Both the position numbers and the translations under genes were made by a program. DNA of 64,000 bases from Trichomonas vaginalis G3 (Eukaryota > Parabasalia > Trichomonadida > Trichomonadidae): contig NC_067206.1 of NCBI RefSeq assembly GCF_026262505.1, positions 22,645,896-22,709,895 of the forward strand, given 5' to 3'. Numbering within the stretch: position 1 is the stretch's first letter; each line of letters starts with the position of its first letter. The notes under the pieces are model-generated. The model had not been told where the DNA came from. It did no database searches and saw only the letters and a list, made by a program, of their open reading frames with translations. Below are positions 59,676 through 64,000 of this stretch, in pieces.

Positions 59676-60476
59676 ATGTATCGGAAGTTGTCTAAGTTAG
59701 AACACTCGGAAATAAAACAACTTCTTACAGAAGCTAATATAGATGTTGCAAAGCATTACGCAACAAACAAAAAGGCACTCGCTGACATCCTCAATGACTA
59801 TAATGGTGCAATAAGTTATGATAGAATTCATGAGTTCATAAAGCCGCAACGCGGCGAGGACGAAGTCCATGCAATAGCATTTCCTTTAAATGACATTGCT
59901 ATTGACTTATATCATAGACGTTCAGTACCTCATGAAGTAAGAAGAGAAATGTTTGACATAACAAATGCAAACGTTGGTGAAACAAGAAGAAGAGACGACA
60001 CACTGAAACAACAGAGAAGAGAGATGTTTAAAAGTGCTATAGAACAAGTTCGCAAAGCTAACGATGTCATTCTTTCCATTGACGACAAACCAAAAGAAGG
60101 TGAGAGATGGTTAAAGAAAGATGAAGAGAATAGGAAGAGAAATGTGAAGTCAGGCAATAGACTCATTGACTTTAACATCGAAGCTTTAGATGAACCAAAC
60201 AGAGACTACTTACACAAACATTTCGGTAAGGTTTTCATGAGACTCTTAGAGAAAATTAAAATAAACTCCCAACAAAGATGGATGGTATGTTATAAACTTG
60301 GTGGAAAGTATGAATGTTCTACGTTAAACCTCAATAATATTGGAACATTACTACATCAGCTCTTGAAGGAGAACTTTATATCAGAGATAGAAGCAAATGC
60401 TGCAGGTATTGTTGAAATGCACTATGACTTCTTCTTGACAAACATAAAGAATCTTTACCGAAATAAAGATGTATGA
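59676..60476 (+). CDS. Maverick protein, unknown (266 aa)
   Basis: Highly charged and helical, with a basic middle (RREMFDITNANVGETRRRDD). A double-hairpin GC module at 59843-59870 is read in frame as KPQRGEDEVH. It overlaps the next coding stretch by eight bases and precedes the polymerase, so it may act in replication, but that rests on position only. Confidence 0.5.
   Translation: MYRKLSKLEHSEIKQLLTEANIDVAKHYATNKKALADILNDYNGAISYDRIHEFIKPQRGEDEVHAIAFPLNDIAIDLYHRRSVPHEVRREMFDITNANVGETRRRDDTLKQQRREMFKSAIEQVRKANDVILSIDDKPKEGERWLKKDEENRKRNVKSGNRLIDFNIEALDEPNRDYLHKHFGKVFMRLLEKIKINSQQRWMVCYKLGGKYECSTLNLNNIGTLLHQLLKENFISEIEANAAGIVEMHYDFFLTNIKNLYRNKDV
59843..59870 (+). repeat. Double-hairpin GC module, copy c (in a coding frame)
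   Basis: GCCGCAACGCGGC, then GA, then GGACGAAGTCC. Read as PQRGEDEV. Compared with copies a and d the second stem has changed on both sides (G to A and C to T), keeping the pairing. Confidence 0.75.
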
Positions 60477-60825
60477 TTTAACAGAATATGAAGGCTTAAC
60501 GATGTCAGATGTAAAGAAAGGCAAACCAAAAAAGAGACCATATAGAGATGAAAGCACACTGACAAATGACCAGAAAGCCATTTTGGAAGCTCTTAAGCAA
60601 ACAGGAAACCCAGCACTTATAGAAAGCTTTTGGAAAGATAATGGTGAAAAGAAGTTTTATAAGAAGAGAAGCGGTCAGTTCTGGAAGTATCTTTGCACAT
60701 TACCTATAAATCTTGAACGCTACCAAATCTTCAATGAACTGAACAAAAGAACTGCAACACTTATGACAGAAGACAATTGTTTCGTTTATGCTTGCATTCA
60801 GGCTGGAGTAGATGAGAACTATTGA
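60469..60825 (+). CDS. Maverick protein upstream of PolB, unknown (118 aa)
   Basis: Small, lysine-rich start (KKGKPKKRPYRDES), then helical. Its end overlaps the start of the polymerase part by 14 bases, as in a tight operon-like series. Could belong functionally to the polymerase (for example as a terminal-protein-like part), but there is no direct evidence. Confidence 0.45.
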   Translation: MYDLTEYEGLTMSDVKKGKPKKRPYRDESTLTNDQKAILEALKQTGNPALIESFWKDNGEKKFYKKRSGQFWKYLCTLPINLERYQIFNELNKRTATLMTEDNCFVYACIQAGVDENY

Positions 60826-63419
60826 CCACATGAGAGAAGTCATTCGTGTTAGAGACTTTCCTCAAAGTAAAGTACAAGAAATTTCTGACGCAACAGGTAT
60901 AGCATTTAATGTTACCATTGGTTATTTCAATGACTCAAGACATAATGAAATAAAGAGATACATACCAAAAGAATGTGAAACTGTTAGAACTATTGACTTA
61001 CTTCTTGTTGAAGACCACTACATGCTAAATGAAAGATTACCAATGACAACATATTTCATTCGCAACTATATAGAAATCTTGAAGGAGTGTGGTGGAATGA
61101 ACATTGAGAAACAAATGAAGATTTATACAAAGAGAGAAGATAAATATGTAGTTCGTTATGATAGAACAACACCGTTATGGGATGTTATGAAAACATTGTG
61201 GGAGTGCAAATATTTCGAACCTATTTCTTATGGAGAACTTTTCACATATACGACTGACTTATATAAACAGAACCTTGCACCATTTAAAGATTTGACATAT
61301 GCTCCAAAGTATTGTGTACAACTGAAGAAGAAAGCCGAGTCAAAAGAAGTAAATAAAAATAAGTGCAAGTTCATTCCTGAGCACGTTTTCTTTGCTGACT
61401 TTGAGTGCAGTACCGATGGCTTTCATAAAGCTTTTAACATATGTTACGACAGTGAAGATGGTTCAGTGAGTGAAAGCATTTGGGGTCAGAACTGTGCAAC
61501 AGAATTTTTGGAGCGACTTCCTGACAAGAGTTTAATATATTTCCATAACCTCAGTTATGATATAAACTTCATCTTAAGACACATGACAGAAGTGAAAGGA
61601 ACTCCCATCATTAAAGGTTCACGAACAATGCAAATAACTGGCTTATATAAAGGAAGGGCAATTATTATAAAAGACTCTTACAGTGTTATAAATAAGAAGC
61701 TTAAACTATTTCCTGCTATGTTTAACTTACAAACAGGACCGAAAGAAGTATTTCCATACAACTACTACAGCAGTGTTTTGTTAGCAAATGACAACAGAAC
61801 TGGTGTCATTTCTGAAGCATGTAAGTTTATCCGGGATGCAGATACATTCATGAAAAACATAGATTCCATCAAAGGTTGCAGAATAGATGAGAACCACTTC
61901 GACTTAGAAAAGTATAGCACATTTTATTGCAAACAAGATGTAAGAATTTTAAGAGAAGGTTTTGTTAAGTTCCGCAATGACATATTGAAAGAATTTGATT
62001 TAAACGTTTATGACTACGTTAGTATTTGTTCAATTGCTAACAAATTATTTGAGAACAGAGTGTACTTCCCGAATGGAAATTTATATGACCTCTCAAATAA
62101 ACCAAGAGAATTTATTTCACGCTGTATTCAAGGTGGAAGATGTATGCTGTCAGATAACATAAACAAAAGAGCGAAAAGAAACTCATTGCTGACTTCGACG
62201 CTGTTTCATTATATCCATCAGCTATAGCAAGACTTTATACTTTAGAAGGTATTCCAAAGGTTATGAAGAAAGAAATGTTAAGCACAGAGTATCTCATGAG
62301 ACATTTATTCGATGACGACCAAAAGGAACCCATTGGTGAAAAGTTTATGTCTGGCTTCTTTGTTCTCATTAAGATAACAGAGATTGGAATACATAGACAC
62401 TTTCCTTTAATAGTTTGTGACCCTGAACTAAATCCAGAACTTAACGTTCCCAGAAGTTCAAACACTTGCTGTTTAATGTATGTTGACCATATAACATTAC
62501 AAGACCTCATAAAATATCAAGGTGTCAAATGTGAAGTGTTGCAAGGATACTATTACGATGGAAACAGAGATATTAGAATAAGAGATGAAGTAAAGAAGTT
62601 GTTTGAGTTAAGGTTAAAGTATAAGAAAGAAGGAAATCCTTTGCAAGAAAATATAAAGCTCATTCTGAACAGTATTTATGGCAAAACTATTCTATCTCCT
62701 ATTGAGTCAAAAATAACCATAGTAAATGACAAAGATGCTATAAGATATGCCATCAGAAACTACAACCATATAGTGAAGTTCGAAGGTTTGGATGGTTCAG
62801 ATAAAACTATTTTCAAGCTAACGAAAAGCATTTGCAGACACTTTAACTTCTGTCCACTTGGTGTTAACATTCTGTCTATGTCGAAGAGAATAATGTGTGA
62901 AGTATTCTGTACTGCTGAGGACTTAGGAATGGACATCTTTTATAGCGATACGGACAGTATGCATCTCTACAATGAAGATATCCCTCGTTTAGCTGAAGAG
63001 TTTGAGAAACGTTATGGAAGAGTTCTCATTGGTAAAAACCTTGGTCAATTTCATAGCGACTTTGCAGAAATCACAAAAGAAAACAAAGTTTAGCATACAA
63101 GTCAATATTTTGTGGAAAGAAGACTTACATAGACTTACTCACGAATGATTTAAATGAAGTTGCATTTCACTGCAGAATGAAAGGCGTGAAGCAAGATGTT
63201 ATTGCTTTAACCGCTAATGAAATGTTTCCTGACTCTGTTCAGTGTTTCTATGATGAAGATAAAGGTTTAATGGTTCCGCAAGGAAAATTTGACAAAGACT
63301 CTGAGTTCAGTGTTATGAAGTTATATAAAGCACTTTATGACGGTCAAGAGATTGGATTTGACTTATGTAAGTCTGTCAACCTTGCTTTGCTGAAAAGTTT
63401 AACTTTTCTCTCAGACTAA
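60812..63419 (+). other. Maverick protein-primed DNA polymerase B part
   Basis: All marks of family B polymerase of the protein-primed type are visible in order: exonuclease I (FFADFECSTDG), exonuclease II (IYFHNLSYDINFIL), exonuclease III (YCKQDVRILREG), the polymerase B motif (KLILNSIYGKT) and the C motif (FYSDTDSMHLY). This enzyme replicates the element using a protein primer. The region is not one open frame. Confidence 0.85.
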
Positions 63420-63517
63420 GACTTCATTCATAAAAAGCTTAAGTTCTGAGGTCATGAATGAGAAAAATAATGAGGTCATTTATTTTTGTCAGCATGAGCC
63501 ATTCATGATAAAAATAA

Positions 63518-63546
63518 GCCGCTAGCGGCAAGGGCGAAGCCCATGT
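63518..63546 (+). repeat. Double-hairpin GC module, copy d (intergenic)
   Basis: GCCGCTAGCGGC, then AA, then GGGCGAAGCCCATG; lies between the polymerase part and the last gene. Confidence 0.75.
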
Positions 63547-63552
63547 GGTCAT

Positions 63553-64000
63553 TTACAATACTGCGATGGTAGAGTTTAAGAGTTGTGCTTCAATGTAGAG
63601 ACAGTCCTTATGGTCTGGAGGTAAGAACACTGGGCAGTTATGGTCATGAGTGGAGAACATGTCTATCCAAAACTCACGATTGAAGCCAGTTAATTTATAG
63701 TATTTAGGGTTAGGAAGTGGTGAAGTTCTTGTATGACCAATGAACTCATTTTCAACTCCCTTACTTAAGTTTGAATATAATATAGCTTGCTTTCTATCCC
63801 AAATGCCAGGTGTTACAATCTTTGAAAATTCATTTTTCCTCGGAAGCATTGCATCATAATTGAAAACATTCTTGAAATCATCACTTGGTTCAGAGATTTG
63901 AAATCTTATACGTAATGGATTTTCTTTCTCTTTAGCGACTTCATTGAATGGTGAGAATACAATGAATTGACAGTCATGTGTTCCATCTTCATTTTCATTA
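63553..64000 (-). CDS. Maverick protein, C-terminal part, possibly capsid
   Basis: The frame is open on the - strand from the window edge to the stop at 63553, so only the last 148 residues are seen. The sequence (CQFIVFSPFNEVAKE, then FNYDAMLPRKNEFSKI, then GFNREFWIDMFSTHDHNCPV, then the end LYIEAQLLNSTIAVL) is beta-rich without clear motifs. A major capsid (double jelly-roll) C-terminus would fit the position, but this is inference. Confidence 0.45.
   Translation of the reverse strand, partial: NENEDGTHDCQFIVFSPFNEVAKEKENPLRIRFQISEPSDDFKNVFNYDAMLPRKNEFSKIVTPGIWDRKQAILYSNLSKGVENEFIGHTRTSPLPNPKYYKLTGFNREFWIDMFSTHDHNCPVFLPPDHKDCLYIEAQLLNSTIAVL

Larger units (their letters stand above)
47287..64000. 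mobile_element. Maverick/Polinton DNA element, partial (runs past the window)
   Basis: The left border is set by the break in the MULE-like copy at 47286. The element begins with AG, as Polintons do, and continues to the window edge (16.7 kb seen; the family is usually 15-25 kb). Parts in order: terminal region; small unknown gene (-); basic putative capsid-associated protein (-); unknown parts (-); packaging ATPase (+); unknown parts; putative minor-capsid part (-); tail-fibre-like protein (+); integrase part (+); unknown parts (+); two KilA-N genes (+); unknown (-); unknown (+); protein-primed polymerase B part (+); a final gene (-) that leaves the window. It looks broken, with about five to ten interruptions in view, but its repeats and most frames are well kept, so it is probably young. 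It is a fossil copy. Confidence 0.9.

Overview
The window reads as nuclear DNA of a parabasalid flagellate (trichomonad; Trichomonas vaginalis or a relative such as Tritrichomonas). Reasons seen in the sequence: AT-rich intergenic DNA, nearly all genes as single uninterrupted frames, very short 5' leaders with TCA(C/T)T(A/T)-type initiators 4-36 bases before several start codons, stop codons that overlap TAAA (the trichomonad poly(A) signal) at several gene ends, a BspA-like leucine-rich-repeat gene, a papain-type protease relic and a Maverick/Polinton. I cannot decide the species.

Layout. 1-1092: 3' end of a BspA-like LRR surface-protein gene. 1.56-2.58, 7.78-8.82, 26.52-27.52 and 39.76-40.77 kb: four dispersed copies of one beta-helix-like (Pmp-like) protein unit, none with an ATG start. 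Between them lie ordinary housekeeping genes: an ARM-like solenoid protein, an exportin-type karyopherin, a ZNHIT3-like protein head-to-head with a GRC3/NOL9-type polynucleotide kinase (both ribosome/snoRNP biogenesis), VPS16, a TRIC-like channel, two membrane proteins, a ubiquitin-like protein, a candidate KNL1/Spc7 kinetochore scaffold, an Arc1p/EMAP-II-type tRNA-binding cofactor, an ankyrin protein, a 1240-codon frame fusing an Hrd1-like membrane RING ligase to an eIF2B-gamma-like protein, a DOCK-family exchange factor, and a large unknown protein.

Mobile DNA. 19891-21804 is a 1.9-kb non-coding element with an 11-bp target duplication (MULE-like) and a row of stem-loops. A second, nearly identical copy in reverse orientation starts at 46214 and is cut at 47286 by a Maverick/Polinton that fills the rest of the window (47287 to beyond 64000). 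A fold-back element with 0.36-kb arms and a nested inner palindrome lies at 44587-45889.

The Maverick carries a packaging-ATPase part, an integrase part, a protein-primed DNA polymerase B part, a phage-like tail-fibre/collar protein, two KilA-N genes, and several unknown or putative structural parts. Its non-coding DNA is modular: a 40-bp T-rich promoter box in three copies, a GGTGAGATCTCACC palindrome with flanking GGTGA repeats in four intergenic sites, and a double-hairpin GC module in three full copies plus one half copy, two of them read in the same frame inside unrelated proteins. The element looks broken, with roughly five to ten interruptions in the visible part, but is otherwise well preserved and probably young.

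Best candidates for something new: the E3 ligase/eIF2B-gamma fusion, the KNL1-like protein, the ATG-less beta-helix cassettes, and the palindromic modules of the Maverick.
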